From assembly GCA_015657535.1 (NCBI GenBank), contig JADHZB010002022.1, positions 6,803 through 35,992 on the forward strand: a stretch of DNA of 29,190 nucleotides, read 5' to 3'. The stretch is from Nephromyces sp. MM_2019 (Eukaryota; Apicomplexa; Aconoidasida; Nephromycida). This document shows, in pieces, positions 9,476-22,800 of the stretch. Positions within the stretch are counted from its first letter, which is position 1; each line of letters opens with the position of its first letter. The notes below the pieces were generated by a model that saw only the letters and a list, made by a program, of their open reading frames with translations, was not told the DNA's origin and did not search any database. The position numbers and the translations under genes are program-made.

Positions 9476-12400
9476 TGTGGTGGTAGATGGGTTCTTCCCA
9501 GGTAGGGCACATCAGAGATCTGGTGAAAACTAAAACTAAAATTCTGTTTTTCTAAAATGCTTGACGTTTAGGTTTGTATTTATTATTGCTTCTCTCTTAT
9601 TCAAAATATCACTGTTTCTTTAAGAAGGCTCACCGATTAGGAATACCTTGAATAGGTCTGAATTAATATAATGTTTAGTAATTTTTTGGTTGGAGTGTTA
9701 AGACTATACCTGACATAAGCACTAATTTACAAGAGCTAAAATCTTATAGCAACCAACCCGTTTATCAAAAGAAGCTAAGAATATTTTGATTTAAACAAGT
9801 TACTCAGCTGATGCTTCAGCAAGGGTTTATAATTTGCCACTCCATGAGAGGTAATAAGTGATCAGTATCTTTTTTTCACAAGTGCAGTCGTTATATTGAT
9901 CAGTTTCAAACTTTCCCTTAACTTTTGAATTTGTGATAGTCTATAATGTCTGTTAATTGCTAATTAATAAAGCTCCTCATTCTTCATTGCTTTCCCAGCT
10001 TTGGTCATTTTACTTCTAAACTTTAGTCGGATATACTAGTGTTGTACTTTGTATGTGCTTGTAGCTTTAATTATGTTTTTGATAAGCTGAGGGTCTACTA
10101 TTTCTCATAATCTGGGCATAGCAAAAGTAATCATTAATATCTTTCCTTATCGAATTTGAGTTTCCAGGCCTAATTCAAATGTCATAACAATTTCTAGTTA
10201 TTTTGCTCCAGAGTAAATTAATTTTCATTCAAGATTCTTAGACCAATGAGGGCTTTTAAACATTTTAAAAGTGGTAACCATCTGATTAAGAAATAAGTCA
10301 CTGCTCCATGCTTAACAGTAATCATTTCAATCTATGTAAGGCATCATTTGCAGTGGTTTGAGATGGTGGAAAGGCTGACACCGAGTACAATTTTCGTATT
10401 GCTTCTCCTGCTTGAAAAACTATTTTTGGCAAGTTTGAGTTCCCTCTTAAGAAATGAAAATACTGAAAAGAATCTTTACAGTAAAAAGCTCACTGCTTTG
10501 TGGGCCCACATAGTGAAATTATTAAACTTAATGCAAAATTTGTAGCTAATTTGCTACTCTGGATAAGCTAGCTTGAAAACCACTTTCTCAACTAGCATAA
10601 TTACTCGATTGCTTTTAAGCTTCAATAATTGACATTAGAAATCAGATAATAGTTTGTTTTAACCACTATGCGAATGAAAACAAGTTTCTCCCCAAACAGT
10701 TTAGTCCGAGTGAAAAGTTATGAAAAGACATAACAAATATACAAAATTAGCTCATCAAACTGTCTTTTTTTACTGGTCAACATTTGCTTATAATATTGAA
10801 TTATCAAATACTCATTGTCACAATTTATGCAACTATGCTAGAGTTTTGCTTAGCACTGCTGATCTAGCCATAAAGGATTTATAAGTTACAATCTAATGAA
10901 CACAATGTAAAAGGATTTTGATTTAAAGATATTTTGATAGCAGATATTAAGAGAAAAGGTTGCTGCTCCCATTTGAAAGTTGAACCCATCTTGAGTGTTT
11001 TTCACTTTCAGATGAAAGTATAGAAATGAAATGGTACACTTCTAATGAATTTCCCAAGATATAATTGTTAATTTTGAATATGATTTAAATTCCCTTTAAA
11101 AATCATTTGAAAAATGGCAAAATGTTAGCATGAAGTTGAGCAAATATTGTCTGAAATGTGCTAATGTTCAACTGGCTTATACACATTTAATCTTGTTGAA
11201 AAAGCAAATTGGAATTAATGTTACATTTGAATGTGGTGATGAAATTGGAAACTTAAGTATCCAATCTCCTTAATGGCAAAACTAGAGATTATATGAATAA
11301 ATTTGTGAAAGCTTATATTGGGCTTATTGAAAGATTGTTATAGCACTTCCTGATAAAAGTCTTAATGACCTATAAGTATCCAAATTGTTACTATGCACTA
11401 TAGATTTAGAAAGAATTATTGTTGAGCTTATAGGATTGTGAGGAATTTTGTTCTAATTCTAGGTTTATTGTCTCTATTTTGCTTCTAAACTCTAAGACAT
11501 ATATCTTAAGCACCACACAATTCCTTTTATAAAATTTTGTTTATTTGGAAATATGCTCGAATTTAAAGGCTGACTCGTGAAGTGTATCCTTGGCCAATGA
11601 TATAAAGCCCTGAGATTGCAATTAAGATTTATAAAATTGGTCGGTATTGTGTGTCTATCCTAGCTTTAACATTTTTGTTTAAATAAAAAGCTTTGACAAA
11701 ATGTAATTTAGGTACTAGTCAACTCTATAGATATTTTTTCTAATGGAATATATAGCCACTAAGAGAATTGAGTCTTGAGACTCATACTTTTAGAATCAAA
11801 TGATTTAAACTATCTTGCTTGAAGAAGCACAAGCCTACGTAAGGCGATTTCGAAGTAAGGGGACCTTTTGCAATTAAGAGTGAACCCTCAAAACGGTTAA
11901 CCCTTCATATTCTTCAGACTCAATATCTAAAATCGTGTAGTTTAGCTTGTTCAAATAGACTATCATGCTATTTAAAGTTAGAAAAATGTTAAATTTTGAT
12001 TATACCTTTCTACATTTTTCATGCAATACGTCAGATTTAATTTATGAATCTTTGGTACAAATCTGTCTTAAATTGTTTAGATCTGCAATAACTTCAAGTC
12101 AAGGCTTCCCGAATTATAAAATAAATAAAAAATAATTGCTTTCTGGTGATGGTCAAAGGAAATTATTGACTTTTTAATATTTCACATATTTCGAAATTTT
12201 AAGAATTTAGCTGAAATTTTGCCGGTAATCCTTTCCGTGGTACAGCGCTCTATACTAAGACTTTGGGGAGTGTCAATAAAAAACTTCCTAAGCATTTCAA
12301 TATGAAACTGATTGTGTAGCCCAACAATTCTTAATAAAGTTTTATTCTTTATTTATATGCTGCACACTGGTCATTCAACAACAGTTTCTAGTTATAAGAG

Positions 12401-14206
12401 CATAATCGACTTGTAAGTGAAAATCACACACAATTGACGTAATAGTAGAATTAGCAACCGTATTACTAAATGTGAGAAGCTATTAAATTGGACTGTGCTG
12501 TTAAAAAATAAGACATTGCGAATTTCACAAGGTGAATGCAAATTTCTTACACTCCTGTGATTCTTATTCATTTTTCGACTAAAATGTTGTACAAGCAGTT
12601 ACCAAAGTGTATTGTAATGAAACTTGTTTTGAGAAAAGAAATTCCATATGAAATGTGTTGAGTGCATTAGATAAAACACAAACGATAACAATTCTTTTGA
12701 TACTACCTAATACTATTGGTTATTACCAATAGCTTACTCAGGATTTGTAGCAAAACATGTTGGAGTTTCTTAACTTAGAACTTAGGCTGAATCTCTTCTT
12801 TATAGTAGTGAAAATTTATTTAGTTACTATTGCTTGGTAGGTGTATTTGTAACTGTTTTAAGCCTTGTGTTAATAATTATTTAAACAATTACTAGAGAGC
12901 TAACAAAGAGTGTGTTTTAGAGTAGTTATGTCTTACTAACTAGCCTAATGAAAAATGATTAAAGCTTATATTGGACTATGGTTTGTTGCTTTGCAGTGCT
13001 GTTTATATTTACAAAAAAATTTGCTAAAAAAGCTAAGGCGAATAGTTCCGTTCAAGGTATAAGTAAAGGGTTAATCTAAATATATTTTAAAGTAGTGGCA
13101 TTCATTATAAAAGAAAAAAATATTTTTGGAATTAATTAATCTGACAACACAAATTTTAACCAGGATGTAATATCAAAACAGTGATAATTAATTTAGTCTT
13201 CCAGCTTGATTCAGTTAGAGTTAAACAAATTAATAAAAGGCCTAAATAAAAAGTTTGTAGATGCTTTTTTCATTGTAGCATCATTAGTTATTCTGATGAT
13301 TGTTAGGAGTATTTTATTTCTTATGTAGCGTGCTAGGTATGTTCATGTAGAAAACTTTAGGAAAAAATGATTAGGTCTTTTAAAAGACATGATCTTGTTT
13401 ATAGGGAAATAAGCTTAAGATTGCTAAACCACTATGATTATTAAACATGAATGTGAATTCTGAGTTAAATTTAGAGAAGCACTGGTCGAACTTATCAATA
13501 GTGTATCACAAGCGAGTGTTAGCGATGGTCTGGGGTTGAATCGTTATGTTATAAAAGCTTGCTCACGCACTAAAAGAATAGATTCACTCGACAAAAGGAG
13601 CACAAAATTCTTATGCTCAAGAATAAGTAATTGCTTACTAGCGTATGATTGTCTATGGTCCCTGATAGCTATGAATGGAGCAAGAAAAGCAGAATTTAAA
13701 GTAGCTTTCAAAGTTAGCAATGCTTCAATAAACAGCAATTTGACTATTGTACCGAGTTTATCAAATGAATCTACCTGATAATCAAAACCTTAAAAGCTGC
13801 TTATGAGTTTTTAGTTTGTTTTAGTAATGCCACACAACAAATAAATGATCTTTTATGTTAAGTAGAATCCTAGCCACTGTGCTTTCTTTTTTTTGTTGTT
13901 GCTACTTTTGTAGGTTTTGCCTTTTTGTGTTGGTCATAGCTTGGCTCTAAGCTAAGCCCAGTTTTCTTTCACATTCTGATTTGAATTTAGGATACTACCT
14001 AGTAATGTTTAAAAAATAACGAGCAATTTAAAAAATCAAAGTTCTGTTGAATTGAAAATGCTTTTGACTCTATTTTCTTTTGATTAAACCACTTAATTAT
14101 TCATAACGTCACAAGCTACATTTTTAGATTTATCGTGTCACAATTCTTTAAGAACTCAAATATTTTTAATCAATTCTTTTTCTTAATTTATAATAGACAA
14201 GATAAA
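9476..14206. other. AT-rich intergenic or upstream region, no gene recognised
   Basis: About 4.7 kb with stops in every frame. The open frame at 10348-10545 starts with TTG. A stretch at 13536-13778 is open on both strands and is less AT-rich than its surroundings, but both frames begin with TTG and neither resembles a known protein. No tRNA or rRNA was recognised. Some of this may be 5' UTR or intron of the transhydrogenase gene. Confidence 0.5.
14180..14196 (+). other. Candidate 3' splice site just before the transhydrogenase ATG
   Basis: A pyrimidine-rich stretch (TTCTTTTTCTTAATTTATAA, ending in TAG at 14194-14196) lies 10 bases before the ATG at 14207. The frame stays open across it. It could end an intron in the 5' UTR, or join an upstream exon that supplies a targeting peptide. 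Confidence 0.35.
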
Positions 14207-17200
14207 ATGGATGTAAAAAACAACCTTCCTGTTTACTTAGAAATTATATATGTAGCTTCTTCCCTGTTTTTCACGCTAGCCCTTAGAGGACTAGCTCACC
14301 AAGAAACATCAAAGATTGGCAACCTTCTTGGAGTAATAGGTATGCTCGGAGCTATAGGAGCAACCCTGGCTTCTGATGTTGTTGGATATAGAGAAGCAAG
14401 TATAATCGCTGGAATTTTTGTGGCCATTTTTATAATGTCAGCAATTGTAAGTCTTAAGATCAAGATGACCTCGATGCCTCAATTGGTGGGCTTATTAAAT
14501 GCTTTTGGGGGTCTTGCTGCAACTCTAGAAGCAGTAGCTGTATTTATTTCACGAGGGCAAAGTACATTTAAGGTAATAAATGAAGAATATGTTTTCGAGA
14601 TAATATTTTTAGAAATCGGAGCAGCTGTCGGAATATTGACTTTTTGCGGCTCATTGATTGCATGTGCAAAGTTATCCGGTTATATAAAAGGGAAGCCGCT
14701 TATGCTTCCACACCGTGCGGTAGTAACTGGCATTATTACTTTAATTATAATTTTGCTTGCAACTTTTTCTGCTGTATATCAGCTATGTTGGTTTACTCCC
14801 GCATTAGCTATGATTATTGCCATGATAGTTATTTCTGGGATATATGGCACTCTCTCTGTTTTAGCTATAGGAAGCGCTGACATGCCAGTAGTAATCTCTA
14901 TACTTAATAGTGGCTCAGGATGGTCTGGAGTCTTTACTGGTCTTATGCTTAACAACACTCTGATGACGATTTCAGGAGCATTCGTAGGTGCCTCCGGAAT
15001 CATCCTCTCTCACCTTATGTGTAAAGCTATGAATCGTTCGATAGTTAGTGTTCTTCTTGGTGGTTTCGGTGATACTGGTGCTGCAGTAGAAAAATTCGAA
15101 GGTACTGCTAACATTATCGATGATAAACAAGCTTCAAACTGGCTGCTTGAAGCTAAATCTGTAATTATAACACCTGGTTACGGTATGGCTGTTTCTAGAG
15201 CACAACATGCTGTCCAAGAACTTACTGAATTACTAAGAAACAGAGGTTGCCATGTTAGGTTTGGTATCCATCCGGTTGCTGGCCGTCTACCTGGACATAT
15301 GAACCTATTACTTGCTGAAGCAAGCATTCCATATGATATTGTCCTATCGATGGATGAAATCAATGGGGATTTCCCAAACACTGATGTTGCTATTGTAATT
15401 GGTGCTAATGATACTGTAAACCCTGCTGCTCAAAATGTACCTGGATTTGCACTTGAAGGAATGCCAGTTTTGGAGGTCTGGAAAGCAAAGCAGACTATTG
15501 TCCTTAAGAGATCAATGAATGTAGGTTTTGCCGGTGTTGATAATCCATTGTTCCTAAATGAGAATAATGGGATGCTTCTTGGAGATGCCAAAAAGTCAGT
15601 GGAGGCCCTATGTAACAACGTTAGAAACGCAGACCCCTCAAAGAAAGTTAAATATCAGACAGTGGTGGACATTAACAAAACCTCTGGATCAAATAAAGGG
15701 ACATATGAACAAAGCGAAACACCCAATAAACCGGGCTACTTCTCACTAGGTGTACTTAATGAATGTTCTGAATCCGAAAGACGTGTTGCAATGCACCCAT
15801 CTATCGTTAAAAAACTCAAAAAGACTTTAGAGATTGATGTTATGGTTGAATCTAAAGCTGGTAATGGTGCCCATATTTCTGATTTAGCTTTTCAGAACGC
15901 AGGCGCAAAGATTGCTACAAGAAAAGAAATTTTTGACCAGGCTATGATTATTGTAAAAATCAATTCATTTTCTAAGGAAGAAATATCTCTAGTGACTAGA
16001 CCAACTGAGCAAATATTAGTATGTGGGTTTATGAGCCCTAACAGCCGTGACGCTAATGTTCAGGACCTTATCCAGCACAACATTGATAATGGCGTAACCA
16101 CAGTTTCTCTAGATGTTTTGCCACGAATTACAATAGCTCAAAAAATGGATGTACTAAGTAGTACTGCATTATTAGCAGGCTCTCGAAGTGTCACGGAAGC
16201 TTTGTACCTTTATGGTCGTAACTTCTCACAACAGGTTACAGCTGCAGGAAAATACCCTCAAGTTAAAGTTTTCGTTATAGGAGCTGGTGTTGCTGGCCTG
16301 CAAGCCATTGGAGATGCAAATCGTCTAGGAGCTGAAGTTAGAGCATTTGATATACGTCTCGAATGTAAGGAACAAGTTGAATCCCTTGGTGGTAAATATC
16401 TTATAATGGACTTTGATGAATCCGGAAGTGGCGAGGGTGGATATGCAAAACCTATGAGCCCAGAGTTCATAGAAAAAGAAATGAAATTATTTGAAGAGCA
16501 AGCTATGGAGTGTGACATTTTCATCACGACAGCATCTATCCCTGGCCGTCCTGCCCCGAAGCTCATGAAGAAGGAGCATGTTGACATGATGAAGCAAGGG
16601 TCTGTGATTATTGACCTTGCTGCATCATCTGGAGGTATAACATTTCTATAATTTGTCTTTAACTATGAATATAACATTTTACTTATCCTCTTAGGTAACG
16701 TCGAGCTTACAAAACCCGGCGAAGTATATTTATATAATGATAAAGTTTTAATTGCCGGTTACATGGACCTTCCAAGCCGCATGGCCCCTCAAGCATCCGA
16801 AATGTTTGCTAACAACTTATATAATTTACTTGATCATATGGGTGGAGGCAAAAATTTCAACCTTGATATGCAGGATCAGCTTATTCGCAGCATTACTATC
16901 ACACATGGTGGAGAAAAATTATATCCTCCACCTACTCCTCCAAAAACTATTTCGGCTACTCCTAGCCCCACTAACACAAAGATAGCAATTTCAGAAGAAA
17001 AACAAAAATCTTCATCCAAGTTTTCAAAAATAATGAGTAAAAGACACTTTGAGGTCTTTACTCTTTGGGATCTACTTGTTTTATTCATTATTTTATCTGC
17101 TACAGCCATTTTTGCTTTGTTTTCTCCAAATGAGTTCCCTGAATTATTGTTTATTTTTATGCTCAGCTGTTGGGTTGGCTACTTACTTATATGGAATGTC

Positions 17201-17413
17201 ACACCTGCACTACACACTCCTCTTATGTCAGTCTCTAACGCAATCTCTGGAATAGTATTCTTAGGAGCTTTGTATGGCATTAACCACTTCGAACCCAATG
17301 AACTTACATCATCAGTAATACTCAATTATTGTGCAGTTGTATTTGCTAGCTTTAATATCTGTGGCGGATTTACTGTTACACAAAGAATGCTTCAAATGTT
17401 CACTCACACATAA
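14207..17413 (+). CDS. NNT: Proton-translocating NAD(P)+ transhydrogenase, fused beta-alpha form
   Basis: Transfers hydride from NADH to NADP+, driven by proton movement across an organelle membrane. Exons are 14207-16634 and 16695-17413, separated by a 60-bp GT-AG phase-1 intron with an in-frame stop. The product is 1048 residues, near the sum of E. coli PntB and PntA plus linkers. Order: nine membrane segments (about 10-285); NADP-binding domain with PGYGMAVSRAQ (about 324), GANDTVNPAA (399) and KRSMN (434); linker (about 470-505); NAD-binding domain with ERRVAMHP (about 525) and the Rossmann motif VIGAGVAGL (about 690); a Pro/Ser/Lys link; four membrane segments from about 932, with TPALHTPLMSVSNAISG and GGFTVTQRM. 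ATG 14207 was chosen because an upstream in-frame start at 14135 is GTG. No presequence is visible. The symbol is by family. E. coli beta-His91 is Asn98 here. Confidence 0.96.
16635..16694 (+). other. 60-bp intron in the transhydrogenase gene
   Basis: Begins GTATAACAT and ends CTCTTAG. It splits a Gly codon in the conserved ASSGGNVELTKPG region. Reading through gives a stop at 16649-16651. The homologous protein continues exactly across the junction, which strongly supports splicing. Confidence 0.93.
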
Positions 17414-19869
17414 TTTACCATCACCACAATTGTTTTCCAATTGTAACTCACCTCAGTATAACAATTCAGTCAGCTCTGGCTCTATCCTTGTGCAAATCAC
17501 TTGCACCACTACTTTTTAAATAAATATATTTCTATGAAATATTTATAATAATATACACAAAAACAGCAACCAACAGACTTACAATTTTATATATTTTTAT
17601 AACATAGCTTGCTTTAGTTAGCAATAAATCAACAAAACTTGAAGTGATCGGAAAAATACAATACAACATTTATTTTTAAGTGAGGTATACACATGCAAAA
17701 ATAACATAATATTTCAACCACGATTTATACTCTTTATTAAAGAATGCTAAATGAGAGCACTCACTCAACTCAATGGTTCCTTAACTTGGGCAAAATATAT
17801 AAATTTCATAACTAAACACATTTTTTAATCTAATCTTACATATTTGTAATGATTTTGAATACCAATGCCAGTTCTAATTAAACTAAGATTCATTGTTTGT
17901 TTCATTTTACTAAATACTTTGAACTTTACGCCGAAATTTGATTTTATTTCTATTTTAATATTAAATACAAGAATATCTGGAATTAATCTAGCTTTTTCCC
18001 TCAAATTTTACTCATTAGCTGTAATGATATATTACTGATATAATTTTCATATTTCAAATTTTATTTTTACATTTCCACAAGTAATTTTATTTATTGAATA
18101 GTACCCAAGAAATTATTTCTTTTATTATTAGCCTATTTTTTACTTTTTTTATTATCGGTAATAACATCAGCTTAATATTAGCCATCGAATCAATCAACTT
18201 ATAATATATATATATACTTTTATATATAACTAACCTGCTATTGCATTTATTAATTACTTCTAACCAATTTGAGTCGCTACTTTCTATAAGTGCACATAAA
18301 AATTTCAGAAGCTACTTAAGTGAGGCTTTCTTATTAAATGCTTGCAATCTCGTGTAAAAATCATAACTCTTTATATGGAACTAATCTGCCTGTTACCTGT
18401 TCATAACTCGACATAAAGAATTCAATGTTTGATTATTGTACATTCAGACACATAAATTATGACAGCTTTAAACTTGCAATTCAAGTGAGATTACCAACGA
18501 TATAAAATATGCTAATAAAAGAATAAATTAAACATTAACCTTAGATAAACTGACATAACAAGTAATATGCTTTAACAAAATGAATTAGTATCACTATCTT
18601 AATTATTGGTACCTATGTTAGCTTTGATGACTAATAGAAACAACATGTTATATATAAAAATCTTATTTCTCTTAAGAAGATTAAATTGCTATTATTAAGT
18701 TGATTCCACACCCTCCCGTGTTAATTTTAAATGCTAACAATTTTAGTAGCATTTCGTTTAATTAACATGTTTTAATTAACATGTTTTAATTAATTATTTA
18801 TATATATATCAACTTTAATATGTTGCCTAAGTAGATGTGATTTTCGGTACATTATAGCTGGAAATAAAATATTATATTGGTTTTTCATGGTTAGGAACTT
18901 TATAGTGTAGTTTAGATCAAATAATTAAATAATTTTAAAGCAATTGAGCCTATTTATCAACAGACAAATAGCTAAATTGAAAGGTTTTCGTAACATATTC
19001 AGGGTATTTTACAAAATTTATATAGGTGTCCTTAAAGTTTATATAAAGATAAGCATAAAAATGAAATCAACCTTGCAAAGTTTTGTTCACATATTGTTAA
19101 ACAATGAACTTAAGGAAATATAATTTGTGTTAAAACAATGTTCAGCTCAGATTTGAAGTTTTCTCTTACAAATTAAACATGCTCTAAATTGTTATCAAAA
19201 CATTGAAAAAAGTAGTGCTTGATTCATGTCGATTCAGAGAATCGTTATTAATATAAACAATTTAATAAGAAAAAATATAATTGAGATAAATGTTCAAGAA
19301 TGACAAACTATAGCTGAATCCAGAAATTTAGAACACACTCGGAGTTTGAAAAACATAAATTGATAGTTTCTGAAACTTGAATTAATTGAGTTAATCTAAG
19401 CCCAGAATGTTCTGAATGTAGTCATGAGGCAATTATTAGTTTATTATAATTCTCGAAACTAGAATTGAGTTTGCCTTAAAACACAAAACTAAGAGCAAAT
19501 TGATGATTAGTGTGGGGTATTGTGCACACCATAAATACCATGAGTACCTATGTAATTAAAATAAATAGGAATTAATTTTATCTAATTTATATATTTATTT
19601 ATGTCTAGGAAATTTGTTTGCTGCTGCAGAAATAAAATTTCCCTGCAGTGTAAATACAGCAAATTTTAACCGCTCGGAATCCTAATCAGAATTTATAAAT
19701 TCATAACTTCCATAATTTTGAATCCTTATTTATATCAAAGCTACTTTTTTAAGCCTGATGCGAAACAATTCAGTTACATAATACTCTTGCTTCACTCTTA
19801 ATATACACCTCAATCGAGAAACTATTAACTTGATTACCTTGAACAACTTTTGAAGTAGCTTGCAAAGAT
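17414..19869. other. AT-rich intergenic region between two plus-strand genes
   Basis: About 2.5 kb with no recognisable gene. It should contain the 3' end of the transhydrogenase transcript and the promoter of the next gene. TAAATAAATAT-type sequences follow the stop closely. A 14-bp tandem repeat lies at 18758-18795. A loose inverted repeat with two CTGCAG sites is near 19612-19667. Confidence 0.5.
18758..18795. repeat. Short tandem repeat, 14-bp unit
   Basis: TTAATTAACATGTT occurs twice in full, followed by the first ten bases of a third copy. No function is apparent. Confidence 0.85.
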
Positions 19870-22800
19870 ATGCGTAGTCGCAGATATGTTGAAGACCCTT
19901 CTTCTCAGGATGGGCACAGTTCTCAATCTATCAGACATTCGATTTTCGAAACTAGATGCAGGCGAGAGCTTTCCGATTTGAAATCAAGCATTAATAACCA
20001 ATTTATTGAGCTGAATGAACCTTCGTTAGAGAGCGAACCATATGGTTCTGAAGGGCAAAATAAGGCCTATAGGATAGAGATCAGCTTCCAATCGGAATTC
20101 TTTAAGGATGCTCGCGAGCGATACTTTGAGCACAACCCTTCCAGTAAGTCTTTGGACCAAAACAATCCTATGAATGAAATGGCAGAATTTTGGCTTGAAA
20201 TCTATAAGTCATACCCTTTTGAACCACCACTGATACAATGTGTAAGGTTCCCTTCATACCTTCCGGGATCAAAATGGCTCCAATTTTCACCTCCCTCGAT
20301 GATTCAATTCGTCATGGGAGAGAGTTGGTTACCTTTGATCACCCTAAAGATCCTAATTAACAGGCTCATTCAATGTGTTGAACAATCCATGGTGGAATAT
20401 TTACAAGATTTGGAATACGTGAAGTCTTTGCCAAATAGTAAGAAGGGGATAAAATTCAGAAAACTCTTGGAAATTATCTTTGGGAGGTTTTATTACTCAA
20501 ATCTTAAATGTTTCACATTGTTATTTTCGGTGCTCACCCTTATTACCTTGAGGCTCTTCATTTTCTTAAATCTATCGGACTTCAATCTGAGTAAGTGTCG
20601 AATCCCACTAAATTATGCCACTTACAATTATCAACCCTTAAAACTGGCAAAATTCCATAGCATTGCAATATTATTTTCAACTTTGAGATTGCTTATTAAT
20701 GGGAAATAATTTTAGATATTACTTTTACAACTTTTTTTCAGGTGGAGCGGTTTGGGAACAATGGAACTGGATGATGACAGTCCAAAATAACCCAATAAAA
20801 GATTGGTACAAAAACGACCATTTGGCCCTACCCAAACGCCCCCCACTCTTCGCACTTTATTCTTATTGCATGGCTCAGATGATTAAGTTTTTTGAGCCTA
20901 TAAATACCGACTCACAAAACAAACAGACTCTTATAAATTTTACCATAATGGTGTCAGAATTACTAGTGCTCATTTCGGGAGCTATTGTCTATTGGAGCTA
21001 CAACCCTTTATCCGGGAATCAACTTAAAATTGTAATCTAATTTACAGTTACAGAATCTTAATATCAAATTTAGTTTGATTACCTAGAAATATAAGCTCTT
21101 TTCACATAGTATTACATAAGAGTTTAAATAGAGGAACGCTCGAAAAATGACATAGAGGAACATAGATTTCACAATAAACAAAACTACTAACAACTTTTTA
21201 GATTTACATAGCACACACACACATATGCACACACCCACACATAGACACACATAAACATATATAGACACACATCGACTTACATATACACACATAGACATAA
21301 ATAGACTTACATACACGCATAAACATACATAGACATACATAGGCATACATAGATAAACATTGACATACATAAACATACATAGACACACATAGATACACAT
21401 GTGGACACATACCAAAAAGCAATTAATACACACCCAAAGATATACACGTACAAACATAGTGATAATTCATTATTTTCTTATCAGAGACTAAAGTCAAGCT
21501 GGGTAAAGAGCCATATTTGCCTCTTTTTGTTCTTGAGCTGCCCAACCTTTATAATGATTGATTACACACAATTTCATTATACGTGTGTGGCACTTGGACT
21601 CCTCATATGGTCAATATGTTTTATATCGTATCGTCAATATTCCCTAGCTGTGGCAGGTACATACCTTGTTCTAATTTCTATCCTCATATAATCTTATACA
21701 TAATTTGTGATATCTATTCACAAACTCATTTTCAGAGTATATACATAAGCTTAGGTAAACATAGGACTTAAAAAAACCAATAATTTACAGAAATTGTACA
21801 TATCTACACGTTTTTATATCAAACCCTTGTTTCTTTGGATAACAGAATATACACACACACATATACTCACCAAAATTTAATATAATTTTTCTAGTGTTTA
21901 CCATGGCACTCTTATTCGACCCAATGATGATATTTTTACTTGTTCCATTCCTCAACTTCCTACTAGCTATATCTGCACGTCGTTTGATAGCTACAGGTAA
22001 GTAAAATCACATTGCCAAAAATCGATCAAATTACATAGCATACCACAAGAATCACTTATTACGTATTATATTAACGTTAAGTGACCCACTACTTTTCAAA
22101 AATTTGATAAAATAAAAATCATACTTACACCTAATTTTACACACATTTTAACTCTAGCATCATTGTCATACACAGTTTCATTTTAGCATTACTTTTATAT
22201 TTGTTCTATTAGTACTTTTATAAATATTTTATTCTAGCATTATTTTATAAATATGTTATTCTATCACTACTTTTATAAATATTTCAGTACTATTTATCCT
22301 TTTTTAAAATGTTGATATCTTCAGGAATAAAAACAAATATTCAACTTCAGAATTGGCGAAAATTAATACCCAGATTTTCCATGATATTTTTCAGCTTCAT
22401 GGTGATCCTTGTCATATTTACTCTCCCATTTAAACTGGTAAATCTTGATTGTTTGGATTTATAAAGTTATAAGTAGAGCTACCCATTCATTATATAACTT
22501 AGACACATTAATTTGATTTCAATATGTTTTAATAAATCAAAGAATATTTTTGTAGCACACATGCTTGTTAAAATCTAACACATTTACAAAATTATATCCC
22601 ACTGACACACATTACATGCTACAGACACATAGTAAACATAAAAGCTTTAATACACATGTAGAACATATTAAATTGATTTTACAAAAACAGATAGATACAA
22701 TACCCCCAAACTAATAGTACACATCTTTGATTTATCCTTTTTTTTATCACAGCACCAAGAATTATCATTTATAGGATTTTTTAGAGGAATCTTACCAATA

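Noticed and set aside
13536..13778. Segment open on both strands upstream of the transhydrogenase
   Set aside because: Both frames start with TTG, show no recognisable motif, and have no convincing splice link to the downstream gene.
14135..14206. Extra 24 N-terminal residues for the transhydrogenase
   Set aside because: The apparent start is GTG, and the stretch contains a likely splice acceptor; the ATG at 14207 matches the usual start of the beta domain.
19612..19667. Hairpin between two CTGCAG sites as an RNA gene or regulatory stem
   Set aside because: Pairing is interrupted by several mismatches and no known RNA family is recognisable.
21083..21457. Minus-strand Val/Cys/Tyr-rich open frames
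   Set aside because: Translation of the CA-rich array inside intron 2 of the plus-strand gene.
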